Shown here one piece after another: positions 26,349 through 35,862 of a stretch of 64,000 bases of DNA. The stretch covers positions 186,001 to 250,000 of the forward strand of contig NZ_MJAO01000004.1 of NCBI RefSeq assembly GCF_001902635.1. Reading direction: 5' to 3'. The notes beneath the pieces were generated by a model. It searched no databases, had not been told where the DNA came from, and was given only the letters and a program-made list of their open reading frames with translations. The number at the start of each line of letters is the position of its first letter. Within the stretch, counting starts at the first letter, position 1. The DNA comes from Serratia marcescens. GTDB lineage: Bacteria; Pseudomonadota; Gammaproteobacteria; Enterobacterales; Enterobacteriaceae. The position numbers and the translations under genes are program-made.

Positions 26349-27239
26349 ATGACGCTGCGCTCACCCGGGCTCGCCTTTCGTCAGGCCCTGAATAAAGAAA
26401 AACCGCTGCAAATAGCCGGCGCGATCAACGCCAACCATGCGCTGCTGGCCCAGCGGGCCGGATTCCAGGCCATCTACCTTTCCGGCGGCGGCGTGGCGGC
26501 CGGTTCGTTGGGGTTGCCGGACCTGGGCATTTCGACGCTGGACGATGTGTTGACCGATATTCGCCGCATCACCGACGTCTGCCCGCTGCCGCTGCTGGTG
26601 GATGTCGACAGCGGTTTCGGCGCGTCGGCGTTCAACGTCGCCCGCACGGTGCGATCGGTGAGCAAGGCCGGGGCGGCGGCACTGCATATTGAAGATCAGG
26701 TCGGCGCCAAGCGCTGCGGCCATCGGCCCAATAAGGCCATCGTCTCCACCGAAGAGATGGTGGATCGCATCAAGGCGGCGGTGGATGCGCGCAGCGATCC
26801 GGACTTCGTGATCATGGCGCGCACCGATGCGCTGGCGGTGGAGGGGCTGGAGGCGGCCATCGAGCGTGCTCAGGCTTACGTGGCGGCCGGGGCCGACATG
26901 CTGTTCCCGGAAGCGATTACCGAACTGGGCATGTACCGCCGCTTTGCCGAGGCGACGCAGGTGCCGATCCTGGCCAACATCACCGAGTTCGGCGCGACGC
27001 CGCTGTTCACCACCGACGAACTGCGCGGTGCCCAGGTGGATATGGCGCTGTATCCGCTGTCGGCCTTCCGGGCGATGAACCGCGCGGCGGAGCGGGTGTA
27101 TCGCGCCCTGCGCGAGGAGGGCACGCAGAAAAGCGTCATCGACACCATGCAAACCCGCAACGAGCTGTACGAAAGCATCAACTACTATTTGTTCGAAGAG
27201 AAACTCGACGCTTTGTTCGCCCGCCAGCGCGACGAATAA
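26349..27239 (+). CDS. prpB: 2-methylisocitrate lyase PrpB
   Basis: 296-residue ICL/PEPM-superfamily lyase that splits 2-methylisocitrate into pyruvate and succinate, the last step of the 2-methylcitrate cycle. The catalytic KRCGH motif (about residues 121-125) and the metal-binding DVDSGFG (about 85-91) are present. It is the first gene of prpBCD, 35 bp downstream of a sigma-54 promoter, with AATCGGAGAGAACGTC as ribosome binding site. Confidence 0.93.
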   Translation: MTLRSPGLAFRQALNKEKPLQIAGAINANHALLAQRAGFQAIYLSGGGVAAGSLGLPDLGISTLDDVLTDIRRITDVCPLPLLVDVDSGFGASAFNVARTVRSVSKAGAAALHIEDQVGAKRCGHRPNKAIVSTEEMVDRIKAAVDARSDPDFVIMARTDALAVEGLEAAIERAQAYVAAGADMLFPEAITELGMYRRFAEATQVPILANITEFGATPLFTTDELRGAQVDMALYPLSAFRAMNRAAERVYRALREEGTQKSVIDTMQTRNELYESINYYLFEEKLDALFARQRDE

Positions 27240-27272
27240 GCGCCATTCACGCAGAAGCCAAACGAGGACAGT

Positions 27273-28436
27273 ATGAGCCAAGCGATCCCTCCGCAAAGCC
27301 CGACTGGCGATAAGCCGAAAAAATCCGTGGCGTTATCCGGCGTGCCCGCCGGGAATACTGCGCTGTGCTCCGTAGGGCGCAGCGGCAACGATCTGCACTA
27401 CCGCGGTTACGACATTCTCGATCTCGCGCGCCACTGCGAGTTTGAAGAGGTTGCCCACCTGCTGATCCACGGCAAGTTGCCCAACCGCGACGAGCTGCTG
27501 GCCTATAAACACCGTCTCAAAGCGCTGCGCGGCCTGCCCGCCAGCGTGCGCACGGTGCTGGAGGCGTTGCCGGCGGCGTCTCACCCGATGGACGTTATGC
27601 GCACCGGCGTTTCGGCCCTTGGCTGCACCCTGCCGGAAAAAGAGCAGCACGGCGCGGCCGGCGCGCGCGACATCGCCGACCGGCTGCTGGCGTCGTTGGG
27701 ATCGATGCTGTTGTATTGGTATCACTACAGCCATAACGGCGAGCGTATTCAGCCGGAGACCGACGACGACTCCATCGGCGGCCACTTCCTGCACCTGCTG
27801 CACGGTGAAGCGCCTTCCGCCAGCTGGGAACAGGCGATGCATGCGTCGCTGATCCTGTACGCCGAGCATGAGTTTAACGCTTCGACCTTCGCCGGCCGGG
27901 TGATCGCCGGTACCGGATCCGACATCTATTCGGCGATTGTCGGCGCGATCGGTGCGCTGCGCGGGCCGAAGCACGGCGGCGCCAACGAGGTGTCGCTGGA
28001 GATCCAGCAGCGCTATGAAACGCCGGATGAAGCGGAGGCCGATATCCGCCGCCGTATCGACAACAAAGAGGTGGTGATCGGCTTCGGGCACCCGGTGTAC
28101 ACCGTCTCCGATCCGCGCCACCAGGTGATCAAAGAGATCGCGCAGCGCCTGTCGCAGGAAGCGGGCGCGATGAAGCTGTATGACATCGCCGATCGGCTGG
28201 AAAGCGTCATGCGCGACACCAAAAAGATGTTCCCCAACCTCGACTGGTTCTCGGCGGTGTCTTATTACCAGCTGGGGGTGCCCACCGAAATGTTCACGCC
28301 GCTGTTTGTTATGGCGCGGGTGAGCGGTTGGTCGGCGCACATCATCGAGCAACGGCAGGACAACAAAATCATTCGCCCATCCGCCAACTATACCGGGCCG
28401 GAAGCGCGGGCGTTCGTACCGCTGGATCAGCGCTGA
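27273..28436 (+). CDS. prpC: 2-methylcitrate synthase PrpC
   Basis: 387-residue citrate-synthase-family enzyme that condenses propionyl-CoA with oxaloacetate to 2-methylcitrate. It has the family [14 protein letters not shown] and [13 protein letters not shown] segments that carry catalytic His and the substrate-binding loops. Start ATG 27273 has CGAGGACAGT upstream. Follows prpB by 33 bp in the propionate operon. Confidence 0.92.
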   Translation: MSQAIPPQSPTGDKPKKSVALSGVPAGNTALCSVGRSGNDLHYRGYDILDLARHCEFEEVAHLLIHGKLPNRDELLAYKHRLKALRGLPASVRTVLEALPAASHPMDVMRTGVSALGCTLPEKEQHGAAGARDIADRLLASLGSMLLYWYHYSHNGERIQPETDDDSIGGHFLHLLHGEAPSASWEQAMHASLILYAEHEFNASTFAGRVIAGTGSDIYSAIVGAIGALRGPKHGGANEVSLEIQQRYETPDEAEADIRRRIDNKEVVIGFGHPVYTVSDPRHQVIKEIAQRLSQEAGAMKLYDIADRLESVMRDTKKMFPNLDWFSAVSYYQLGVPTEMFTPLFVMARVSGWSAHIIEQRQDNKIIRPSANYTGPEARAFVPLDQR

Positions 28437-28483
28437 GCGCCGATCGTTATCGTGTCGTTTTCACTATGGAGTCTTCGGGAATC

Positions 28484-29938
28484 ATGATGCTTGAGTCTGC
28501 CAATACCCGCCGTCCGCCGTTCGATCGCGAAATGGTCGATATCGTCGATTATGTGATGAAAGAGGCCGTCGATACCCCGGCGGCGTACCGCACCGCCCAT
28601 TATTGCCTGCTCGATACCCTCGGCTGCGGGCTGGAGGCGCTGAGCTATCCGGCCTGCAAGAAACTGATGGGGCCGGTGGTGCCGGGCGCCGAGGTACTGA
28701 ACGGCAGCCGGGTGCCGGGCACCCGCTTCCAGTTGGATCCGGTGCAGGCGGCGTTCAATATCGGCGCCATGATCCGCTGGCTCGACTTCAACGACACCTG
28801 GCTGGCGGCGGAGTGGGGGCACCCGTCGGACAACCTGGGCGGGATCCTGGCGGTGGCCGATTGGCTATCGCGCCAGGCGGTGGCGGCGGGCAAAGCGCCG
28901 CTGACCATGCGGCAGGTGTTGATCGCCATGATCAAGGCGCATGAGATCCAGGGCTGCCTGGCGTTGGAAAACGCCTTCAACCGGGTGGGGCTGGATCATG
29001 TGCTGTTGGTGAAGGTGGCGTCCACCGCGGTGGTGGCGCAGATGCTCGGCCTGAGCCGGGCGGAGATCCTCAACGCGGTGTCGCTGGCGTGGGTGGACGG
29101 GCAGTCGCTGCGCACCTATCGCCACGCGCCGAACGCCGGCACCCGCAAATCCTGGGCGGCGGGGGATGCGACCGCCCGCGCGGTGCGGCTGGCGTTGATG
29201 GCCGCCACCGGCGAGATGGGCTACCCCTCGGCGCTGACGGCGCCGACCTGGGGATTCTACGACGTCTCTTTCAACGGCAAACCCTTCCGCTTCCAGCGGC
29301 CGTACGGCGCGTATGTGATGGAGAACGTGCTGTTTAAAATTTCGTTCCCGGCGGAGTTCCATGCCCAGACTGCGGTGGAGGCGGCCATGACGCTGCACCG
29401 CCAGATGCAGGCCGCCGGCAAAACCGCCGGCGACATCGCCAGGGTGAGCATCCGCACCCACGAGGCCTGTCTGCGCATTATCGACAAACAGGGGCCGCTG
29501 GATAACCCGGCGGATCGCGATCACTGCATTCAGTACATGGTGGCGATCCCGCTGCTGTTCGGCCGGCTGACGGCGGCGGACTACGAGGATCGGGTGGCCG
29601 AGGATCCGCGCATCGACGCGTTGCGCGGCAAGATCCACTGCCATGAAGATCCCGCCTTCACCCGCGATTATCACGATCCGGAAAAACGCTCGATCGCCAA
29701 TGCGCTGACGGTGGAGTTCGCCGACGGCAGCCGCCTGGATGAGGTGGCGGTGGAGTACCCTATCGGCCATGCGCGGCGGCGCGAAGAGGGCATCCCGCTG
29801 CTGATCGAGAAGTTCAAAACCAACCTGGCGCGCCAGTTCCCGGCTCTGCAGCAGCAGCGCATTCTCGAGGTATCGCTGGACCGGCAGCGGCTGGCGCAGA
29901 TGCCGGTTAACGAGTACCTCGATCTGTGGGTGATCTGA
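28484..29938 (+). CDS. prpD: 2-methylcitrate dehydratase PrpD
   Basis: 484-residue MmgE/PrpD-family enzyme that dehydrates 2-methylcitrate to cis-2-methylaconitate. Recognised by [13 protein letters not shown] near the start and [19 protein letters not shown] (about residues 95-115). ATG 28484 or 28487 gives 484 or 483 residues; E. coli PrpD has 483, and a ribosome binding site (CGGGA) fits either. Upstream readings from 28328 or 28466 only extend into prpC. No prpE (propionyl-CoA synthetase) follows, unlike in E. coli and Salmonella. Confidence 0.9.
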   Translation: MMLESANTRRPPFDREMVDIVDYVMKEAVDTPAAYRTAHYCLLDTLGCGLEALSYPACKKLMGPVVPGAEVLNGSRVPGTRFQLDPVQAAFNIGAMIRWLDFNDTWLAAEWGHPSDNLGGILAVADWLSRQAVAAGKAPLTMRQVLIAMIKAHEIQGCLALENAFNRVGLDHVLLVKVASTAVVAQMLGLSRAEILNAVSLAWVDGQSLRTYRHAPNAGTRKSWAAGDATARAVRLALMAATGEMGYPSALTAPTWGFYDVSFNGKPFRFQRPYGAYVMENVLFKISFPAEFHAQTAVEAAMTLHRQMQAAGKTAGDIARVSIRTHEACLRIIDKQGPLDNPADRDHCIQYMVAIPLLFGRLTAADYEDRVAEDPRIDALRGKIHCHEDPAFTRDYHDPEKRSIANALTVEFADGSRLDEVAVEYPIGHARRREEGIPLLIEKFKTNLARQFPALQQQRILEVSLDRQRLAQMPVNEYLDLWVI

Positions 29939-30017
29939 TGCGAGCGGCGCTGACAAGCCACGTCGGCGTCGCTATGATGGACGTTCCATTCCCGTCCATC
30001 TTCTTATCAGGTGATTC

Positions 30018-30647
30018 ATGATTGATGCCGCAACGCTGTTGTTGTTTTCCGGTGCCTGCGTGGCGCTGGCGCTAACCCCCGGCCCGGATATGCTGTTGAT
30101 CGCTTCGCGCAGCGTCAGCCAGGGGCGGCGCGCCGGTTTTGCTTCGCTGGCGGGCATTCAGCTTGGCACGTATTGCCACGCGTTGGCGGCGGCGCTGGGG
30201 CTGTCGCAACTGTTCGTCGCGGTGCCGTTGGCTTACGACGCGGTGAGAATGCTGGGCGCCGCCTACCTGCTCTATCTGGCGTGGAAAACGCTGCGATCCG
30301 GCAGCAGTTTGCAGGCTTCCGCCGGGTTGCAGGCGGTGCCGACGGCGCGTATTTTCCGCCAGGGGCTGTTCACCAACATTCTCAACCCGAAAATGGCGCT
30401 GTTCGTGCTGGCGCTGTTCCCGCAGTTTATCGATCCGCGCGCCGGCTCGGTGGTGGTGCAGATGCTGGCGTTGGCGACGGTGCTGAATCTGGTGGGCCTG
30501 CTGATCAACGGCGGGGTGATCCTGGCGGTCAGCGGCATGAAAAGCCGCTTCGCCGGCCGCCGCTTCAGCGCCCGCTGGCCGAACTACCTGCTGAGCGGGG
30601 TGTTCGCCGGGCTGGCCTGCAAACTCATTTTCGACAGCCGCCGTTAA
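30018..30647 (+). CDS. LysE family amino-acid exporter
   Basis: 209-residue LysE/RhtB exporter with about six hydrophobic helices. The family PGPDMLLIASRSVSQGRRAG motif is at about residues 20-40, and NPKMALFVLALFPQF is near 120. Substrate unknown, likely an amino acid. Lies 80 bp after prpD but has its own leader and weak start signal. Its 3' end meets the truncated regulator remnant on the other strand. Confidence 0.85.
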   Translation: MIDAATLLLFSGACVALALTPGPDMLLIASRSVSQGRRAGFASLAGIQLGTYCHALAAALGLSQLFVAVPLAYDAVRMLGAAYLLYLAWKTLRSGSSLQASAGLQAVPTARIFRQGLFTNILNPKMALFVLALFPQFIDPRAGSVVVQMLALATVLNLVGLLINGGVILAVSGMKSRFAGRRFSARWPNYLLSGVFAGLACKLIFDSRR

Positions 30648-30935
30648 TCCTCGCGCAGCAGCGCTTCAAACGCCGCGCTGGCCGGTTCGCCCGGCAGCGC
30701 GCTGTACATCACCAGCCGCAGGTGATTCTCTTCGTCAACGATGAAAGAGGCGTGGTCAAAGGTGACCGCGCCGATTTCCGGGATGACGAAGCTGCGTCGC
30801 CCCTGGCAACGCCCGTGAATATCATGCTGCCGCCAGAGTTGGCGGAACGGTGGCGACACCCGCTCCAGCGCCTGTACCCGTTGGCGCATCACCTCATCCT
30901 CCGGCGCGCGGGCATAGTCGCGGCGGAGCGCTATG
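30644..30935 (-). pseudogene. Truncated MmyB-type XRE regulator, C-terminal remnant
   Basis: The reading frame matches the C-terminal ligand-binding half of MmyB-like XRE regulators: LRRDYARAPED, PPFRQLWRQHD, GAVTFDHASFIV, LRLVMYSALPGEP. The N-terminal helix-turn-helix (about 170 residues in intact relatives) is absent; upstream of about 30935 the sequence no longer looks like the family. A start at GTG 30892 exists but would give only 82 residues. The best reading is a 5'-truncated pseudogene left by a deletion. Confidence 0.6.
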
Positions 30936-31044
30936 CCCAGGCCTTTGCCGGCGCGATGCTCTGTAATCTGTTGGCGATGGGCGTTGCCCTGATCTTGTTA
31001 AACCGGATCACTCAAAATAGTCAGAAAGCGGATCTTAAGTAGGC
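30928..31044 (+). pseudogene. Possible 3' remnant of a membrane transporter
   Basis: On the plus strand this stretch reads AERYAQAFAGAMLCNLLAMG then a hydrophobic helix and a basic end NRITQNSQKADLK before TAG (31040-31042). It looks like the last helix and tail of an MFS-type transporter. It has no start or N-terminus of its own and begins right where the MmyB remnant breaks off. A fused-remnant junction is inferred; the transporter family is not identified. Confidence 0.3.
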
Positions 31045-31099
31045 CGCCGGCGGGTGTTTTACTGTCGTCATCATGAGAGAACGATAAGGAGCCACACTG

Positions 31100-31729
31100 A
31101 TGTTTCAACCCGCCGCATTTCGCGAAGACGATCTGGATGCCCAACTGGCGCTGGTACGCGCCCATCCGCTGGGGCTATTGGTCAGCCACGGCGAGCAGGG
31201 ATTGACGGCCGATCCGCTGCCGTTTTTGGCCGATGTCGAACAGGGGCAGATCCGGCTGCGGGCGCACCTGTCGCGCGCCAACGAGCACTGGCGGCGGCTG
31301 CAGCACGCGGCGGAATGCCTGGTGATTTTTCAGGGCGTGGAAGGCTATGTGTCGCCCGGCTGGTACCCGAGCAAGCGCCAGAGCGGCAAGGTGGTGCCGA
31401 CCTGGAATTACAGCGTGGTGCAGCTGTATGGCGTGCCGACGGTGATGGACGACCCGGCCTGGCTGCGCCGCCAGCTGATCGATCTGACGGCGCAACAGGA
31501 AGGGCGCCGCCCGGCGCCCTGGCGGCTCGATGATGCGCCGGCCAATTACATCGCCGCGCAGCTTAAAGGCATCGTCGGCATCGAGATCGCCGTCACCCGG
31601 CGCGAAGGCAAATGGAAGATGAGCCAAAACCGCAGCGCCGACGATGCCGGCGGGGTGATCGCCGGGCTGCGCGATGGCGATGAAGCGCAGCGGCGGCTGG
31701 CGGCGGAGGTTGAGCGGCGGCGCGGATAG
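31100..31729 (+). CDS. FMN-binding negative transcriptional regulator, PaiB family
   Basis: 209-residue PaiB-like flavoprotein with a split-barrel fold. Family segments are MFQPAAFRE at the N-terminus, HLSRANEHWR, and VEGYVSPGWYPSK, then PTWNYSVVQLYG (about 113-124). PaiB in Bacillus, with the acetyltransferase PaiA, affects protease and sporulation genes; FMN binding is family knowledge. A GNAT partner is not adjacent here. ATG 31100 has AAGGAGCCACACTG upstream. Confidence 0.85.
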   Translation: MFQPAAFREDDLDAQLALVRAHPLGLLVSHGEQGLTADPLPFLADVEQGQIRLRAHLSRANEHWRRLQHAAECLVIFQGVEGYVSPGWYPSKRQSGKVVPTWNYSVVQLYGVPTVMDDPAWLRRQLIDLTAQQEGRRPAPWRLDDAPANYIAAQLKGIVGIEIAVTRREGKWKMSQNRSADDAGGVIAGLRDGDEAQRRLAAEVERRRG

Positions 31730-31767
31730 GGTATGCTAACCGAAGAGTGAGCAAGGGGAACCTTCGG

Positions 31768-32727
31768 ATGGATTACACCAAAATTATCAAAGAAATAGGC
31801 CGCGGCAAAAACCATGCGCGCGACCTGGACCGGCAGACCGCTTTTCAGCTGTATCAGGCGATGCTGGCCGGGGATGTCCCCGAGCTGGAGCTGGGCGGCA
31901 TTCTGATCGCGCTGCGCATCAAGGGAGAAGCCGAAGAGGAGATGCTGGGCTTCTACCAGGCGATGCAGCAGCAGGTCTTGCCGCTGCAGGCACCGCAGGG
32001 GCGGCCGTTGCCGGTGGTGCTGCCGAGCTACAACGGCGCGCGCAAGCAGGCCAACCTGACGCCGCTGCTGGCGCTGTTGCTGGCGAAAGTGGGCCTGCCG
32101 GTGGTGGTGCATGGCGTATTGGACGACAGCACCCGCGTGACCAGCGCCGAGATTTTCCGCGCCCTGGGGCTGCCGTGGTCGGAACAGGCCGCTCACGCCC
32201 AACAGCGTCTCGATAACGGCGAGGCGGTGTTTATGCCGGTTTCCGCGCTGTCGGCGCCACTGGCGCGGCAGCTCGGGCTGCGTTGGCGCATGGGAGTGCG
32301 CAACAGCGCCCATACGCTGGCCAAGCTGGCGACGCCGTTCGGCGAACAGGATGCGCTGCGCCTCGCCAGCGTCTCACACCCGGAGTATGTCGGCCGGGTG
32401 GCGTCGTTTTTCCGCCAGATCGGCGCCCGCGGGTTGCTGATGCACGGCACGGAAGGCGAAGCCTACGCCAACCCGCTGCGCTGCCCGCAGATTCACCATA
32501 TCGTCGGCGGCGAACAGCGCGTGCTGCTGGAGCGCACCTTGCAGGATGAAACGCCGGCGTTACCGGCGGCGAAAGACGCGGAAACCACCGCGCGCTGGAC
32601 TGAGCGCTGTCTGGCGGGCGAGGTGGCGATCCCGCAGGCTATCCAACGGCAGGTCGCCTGTTGTCTGGTGGCTGCCGGCGAGAGCGAAACGCTGGAGCAG
32701 GGGCTGAAACACCTGCATCAGGCCTAA
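31768..32727 (+). CDS. ybiB: DNA-binding protein YbiB (TrpD2-like)
   Basis: 319-residue protein of the glycosyltransferase family 3 fold (anthranilate phosphoribosyltransferase-like), E. coli YbiB being 320. It lacks the TrpD catalytic motifs and instead binds nucleic acids. Typical segments are MDYTKIIKEIGRGKNHARDL, LPSYNGARK and VVVHGVLDD. In E. coli it is next to dinG in the SOS regulon; here dinG is 8.9 kb away with the prp genes between. ATG 31768 has AAGGGGAACCTTCGG upstream. Confidence 0.85.
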   Translation: MDYTKIIKEIGRGKNHARDLDRQTAFQLYQAMLAGDVPELELGGILIALRIKGEAEEEMLGFYQAMQQQVLPLQAPQGRPLPVVLPSYNGARKQANLTPLLALLLAKVGLPVVVHGVLDDSTRVTSAEIFRALGLPWSEQAAHAQQRLDNGEAVFMPVSALSAPLARQLGLRWRMGVRNSAHTLAKLATPFGEQDALRLASVSHPEYVGRVASFFRQIGARGLLMHGTEGEAYANPLRCPQIHHIVGGEQRVLLERTLQDETPALPAAKDAETTARWTERCLAGEVAIPQAIQRQVACCLVAAGESETLEQGLKHLHQA

Positions 32728-32773
32728 GCGAGACTATACTGGGATATTTCCTCATCGGCTGAGAAGGACGGTT

Positions 32774-34630
32774 ATGCAACAGGCTCTCGATTACTTCAAT
32801 CAATTGAACCAGGATTATCTCGACGTACACCGCGCCAAAGAAGAGCTGTTCTGGCAAAACTACATGGGCACCGACGGTGAAGATGTCTCGGCGCGCTTTT
32901 CCGCTGCGGAAAGCGCCTATAAACGCTTTATCGCCGAGCCGCGCCGGCTGGCGGAGATCCGCAATCTGCTGGCCGGATTGGAAGCGCTGCCGCAGGAGGC
33001 GCAGCGGGATGCGCTGATCCACGGCCTGCAAGGTTGGCTGCGTTTCTTCGACTGCAACGCCATTGAAGATCCGCAGGCGCAGGCGCTGTTGGATCAGATC
33101 ATCCATGCCGAATCCGATCTCTACTCGCGCCGCAAGGGCTACCAGGTTACGCACCTGAATGCTGAGGGCCAGCGGGTGGCGGCCTCGCTCGGCGAGCTGT
33201 TGACCAACCAGGCGACCAACCCGAATGAAGACTACCGCCGCAGCTCGCAGCAGGCGCTGCGCGATCTGGAGCAATGGCTGCTGCATAACGGCCTGCCGGA
33301 GCTGATTGGCCTGCGCAACCGCTTTGCGCGCCAGATGGGCTATCGCAACTATTTCGACTACAAGGTGAACAAGACCGAGCGCATGTCGCCGGAGCAGCTG
33401 TTCGCCATTCTGGATCGCTTCGAGCGGGAAACCCGCGAGGCTAACGCGCGCAGCCTGCAACAACTGGCGGCCGAGAAGGGCAGCCAGGCGCTGGAGCCGT
33501 GGAACGTGCGCTTTGCCAGCGCCGGCGACGTCACCCGCCAACTGGATCCTTACTTCCCGTTTTCGCGTTCGCTGGAACGTTGGGTCGACAGCTTCAAACG
33601 CCTGCACATCGGTTTTGGCGGCGCGGAGATGAATCTCGATCTGCTGGTGCGTAGCGGCAAGTATGAGAACGGCTTTATGCACGGCCCGGTGCCGCCGTTT
33701 GTACGCCAGGGGGAATGGGTGCCGGCGCGCATCAACTTCACCAGCCTGGCGCAGCCGGGGCAGGTGGGCAGCGGCGCTTATGGGCTCAATACCCTGTTCC
33801 ATGAGGGCGGCCATGCGGCGCATTTCGCCAACATTCGCCAGAATGCGCCGTGCTTCTCGCAGGAGTTCCCGCCGACTTCGATGGCCTATGCCGAAACCCA
33901 GTCGATGTTCTGTGACAGCCTGCTGGACGACGCCGACTGGCTGAAACGCTATGCGAAAAACGCCGCCGGCGAAGCGGTGCCCGATGCGCTGATCGAAGCC
34001 GGCATCGCGGCGCGCCAGCCGATGCGTGCGTTCAATGAACGCCATATCCTGCTGGTGCCGTATTTCGAGTGGGCGCTGTATCAGTGGGATGACGCGCAGC
34101 GCACGCCGGAAGCCATCACCGCGCTGGCGCGCGAGGTCGAACAGAAAATCCTCGGCATCAGCGGCAGCCCGCGCCCGACGCTGGCGATCCCGCATCTGCT
34201 GTCGCTGGAGTCCGCCTGTTCCTATCAGGGCTATCTGCTGGCGATGATGGCGGTGGAGCAAACCCGCCAGTTCTTCCTGCAGCGTGACGGTTACCTGACG
34301 GACAACCCGGCTATCGGCCCGGATCTGGCGCGGCACTATTGGCTGCCGGGCAACAGCGTCAGCCATGACGACACGCTGCGCAGCCTGACCGGCGAAGGGT
34401 TCAACCCGGACTATCTGGCGCAGGCCTGTAATCAGACGGTGGCGCAGGCGTGGCACGAGGCGCAGCAGACGATGGCCGCCGCCGCTACGCGCCCGCAGCC
34501 GCCGGCGGATTTCAGTCTGGAGGCGCATATCCGGGTGGTGGACGGTGACACGGTATTGGCGGACAACGCCGATGGCGACGAACGCATGTGCCGCGACTTC
34601 GCCGCCGCGATAGACGCGCGTTTGGTTTAA
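32774..34630 (+). CDS. M3 family metallopeptidase
   Basis: 618-residue thimet/oligopeptidase-family zinc peptidase. The HEGGH zinc motif lies near residue 343, and a downstream Glu (AETQSMFCDSLLDD, about 376-389) supplies the third ligand as in M3 enzymes. Length and layout resemble oligoendopeptidase F-like enzymes rather than OpdA or Dcp. Signal peptide and membrane segments are absent, so cytoplasmic. ATG 32774 has GAGAAGGACGGTT upstream. Strong terminator follows 7 bp after the stop. Confidence 0.85.
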   Translation: MQQALDYFNQLNQDYLDVHRAKEELFWQNYMGTDGEDVSARFSAAESAYKRFIAEPRRLAEIRNLLAGLEALPQEAQRDALIHGLQGWLRFFDCNAIEDPQAQALLDQIIHAESDLYSRRKGYQVTHLNAEGQRVAASLGELLTNQATNPNEDYRRSSQQALRDLEQWLLHNGLPELIGLRNRFARQMGYRNYFDYKVNKTERMSPEQLFAILDRFERETREANARSLQQLAAEKGSQALEPWNVRFASAGDVTRQLDPYFPFSRSLERWVDSFKRLHIGFGGAEMNLDLLVRSGKYENGFMHGPVPPFVRQGEWVPARINFTSLAQPGQVGSGAYGLNTLFHEGGHAAHFANIRQNAPCFSQEFPPTSMAYAETQSMFCDSLLDDADWLKRYAKNAAGEAVPDALIEAGIAARQPMRAFNERHILLVPYFEWALYQWDDAQRTPEAITALAREVEQKILGISGSPRPTLAIPHLLSLESACSYQGYLLAMMAVEQTRQFFLQRDGYLTDNPAIGPDLARHYWLPGNSVSHDDTLRSLTGEGFNPDYLAQACNQTVAQAWHEAQQTMAAAATRPQPPADFSLEAHIRVVDGDTVLADNADGDERMCRDFAAAIDARLV

Positions 34631-34636
34631 GGCGCA

Positions 34637-34672
34637 TAAAAAAGCCCGCCGGGATGACCCGGCGGGCTTTTT
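34637..34672 (+). terminator. Intrinsic terminator, bidirectional
   Basis: AAAAAAGCCCGCCGGG-ATGA-CCCGGCGGGCTTTTT forms a 10-bp GC stem with A- and T-runs on both sides. It ends the peptidase gene and the convergent BhsA-like gene. Confidence 0.92.
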
Positions 34673-34689
34673 GACGTCTGGGGCAGCGA

Positions 34690-34950
34690 TTATTTGTAGA
34701 TAACCGCGGTCGCGTGCATCAGGTTGTTGCCGCTGGTGGAGGTGATGGTGAAAGCCTTGGCGCCTGCCGCATCGGCTTTGGCGGCCAGCTGAGATTTCAG
34801 GCTGCTCAGGTCGGTCGCGCCGCTGGCGACGATCACGCCGGCTTTTTCGAACTGGGCGGCATCCTGCGCGCTGACGTGTTCAGCGGCGAAAGTAGTGAAA
34901 GAAACGGTGGCCAGGGCGATAGCGGCAGCAAAAGTTTTGATGGTTTTCAT
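34690..34950 (-). CDS. YhcN/BhsA family periplasmic stress protein (DUF1471)
   Basis: 86-residue secreted protein: a signal peptide (MKTIKTFAAAIALATVSF to TFA, about 22 residues) and a DUF1471 domain ending ATAVIYK. The family (BhsA, YhcN, McbA, YbiJ) helps with stress and biofilm response; YbiJ and McbA sit in the same E. coli neighbourhood. ATG 34950 is used because a longer reading adds a piece before the signal. Confidence 0.85.
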   Translation of the reverse strand: MKTIKTFAAAIALATVSFTTFAAEHVSAQDAAQFEKAGVIVASGATDLSSLKSQLAAKADAAGAKAFTITSTSGNNLMHATAVIYK

Positions 34951-35114
34951 GTTCGTTATTCCTGTCAAAGCGGATTAGGGATAAAGGGTTTTCCTTTCGA
35001 TGGGAAGATTATTGCGCAGTGACAGGCGTGATGAAATCGGAGAGTGTTGACGGTTTTATTCAGATTTTTTGATCATATTTCCCCATTCACATCCTGCATG
35101 AACGGGGGAAACCA

Positions 35115-35744
35115 TCAGCGCGTCGGGCGCGCCAGATCGAAACGGTGCTGGTCGGAAATGCCGTAGTAGGCGGTCGGGCCGCCGGCGCGCAGGATAGGTT
35201 CGGCAGCGGCGGTCTGGTAGACGCCGTGTTCGTCCAGCAGCGCCGGATCGAGGTGCACCGCCACCACTTCGCCCAATACCAGCCAGGTTTCCACCGATTC
35301 CCCGGCGGCGGTTTGCAGCTGAATGCACTGGGTCAGCCGGCATTCGAAGTTCACCGGGCTTTCCGCCACGCGCTCGGCTTTGACCCGGCGCCCCGGCAGC
35401 GGGGTGACGCCGGCGAAGGCGAATTCGTCCTCACCGCGCGGCAGGTTGATGGAACTGTTGTTCATCGCTTCCGCCAGCGGGCGCGTCGCCAGGTTCCAGA
35501 CGAACTCGCCGGTTTCCACGATATTCGCCACGCTGTCTTTCCAGCCGGTGCTGGCGAACCCGATGATCGGCGGGCGGTAGTTGAAGCAGTTGAAAAAGCT
35601 GTAGGGTGCCAGATTGCGCGAGCCGGCGGCGCTGCGGGAAGAGATCCAGCCGATGGGGCGCGGGCCGACGATGGCGTTCAGCGGATCGTGCGGCAGGCCG
35701 TGGCCGGCAGCGGGTTCATAATAGTAGCGAGATTCACGGCTCAT
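35115..35744 (-). CDS. Flavin reductase / FMN-binding split-barrel protein
   Basis: 209-residue protein of the flavin reductase-like (FMN-binding) family. Recognised by [15 protein letters not shown] (about residues 25-39), [16 protein letters not shown] (45-60) and [13 protein letters not shown]. It may reduce flavin or act as part of a two-component oxygenase; no partner is near. ATG 35744 is the best start; a longer reading from 35777 adds unconserved codons. It faces rlmF with a 118-bp divergent gap. Confidence 0.8.
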   Translation of the reverse strand: MSRESRYYYEPAAGHGLPHDPLNAIVGPRPIGWISSRSAAGSRNLAPYSFFNCFNYRPPIIGFASTGWKDSVANIVETGEFVWNLATRPLAEAMNNSSINLPRGEDEFAFAGVTPLPGRRVKAERVAESPVNFECRLTQCIQLQTAAGESVETWLVLGEVVAVHLDPALLDEHGVYQTAAAEPILRAGGPTAYYGISDQHRFDLARPTR

Positions 35745-35862
35745 GGGGGCCCCTGTGGCGATCGATGAAGCTTTCATTGTGCCGGGTTTCCCGCCGCTGC
35801 GCCATTCCGGGCGGGATGTGTTATCTTACGCGCCGGAAATACCTTCAAGAGAGCCCGTCACG

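Noticed and set aside
32639-34528. Minus-strand open frame of about 629 codons
   Set aside because: It runs antisense to the M3 peptidase gene, has no motif, and shows Arg/Gln-rich shadow composition caused by high GC.
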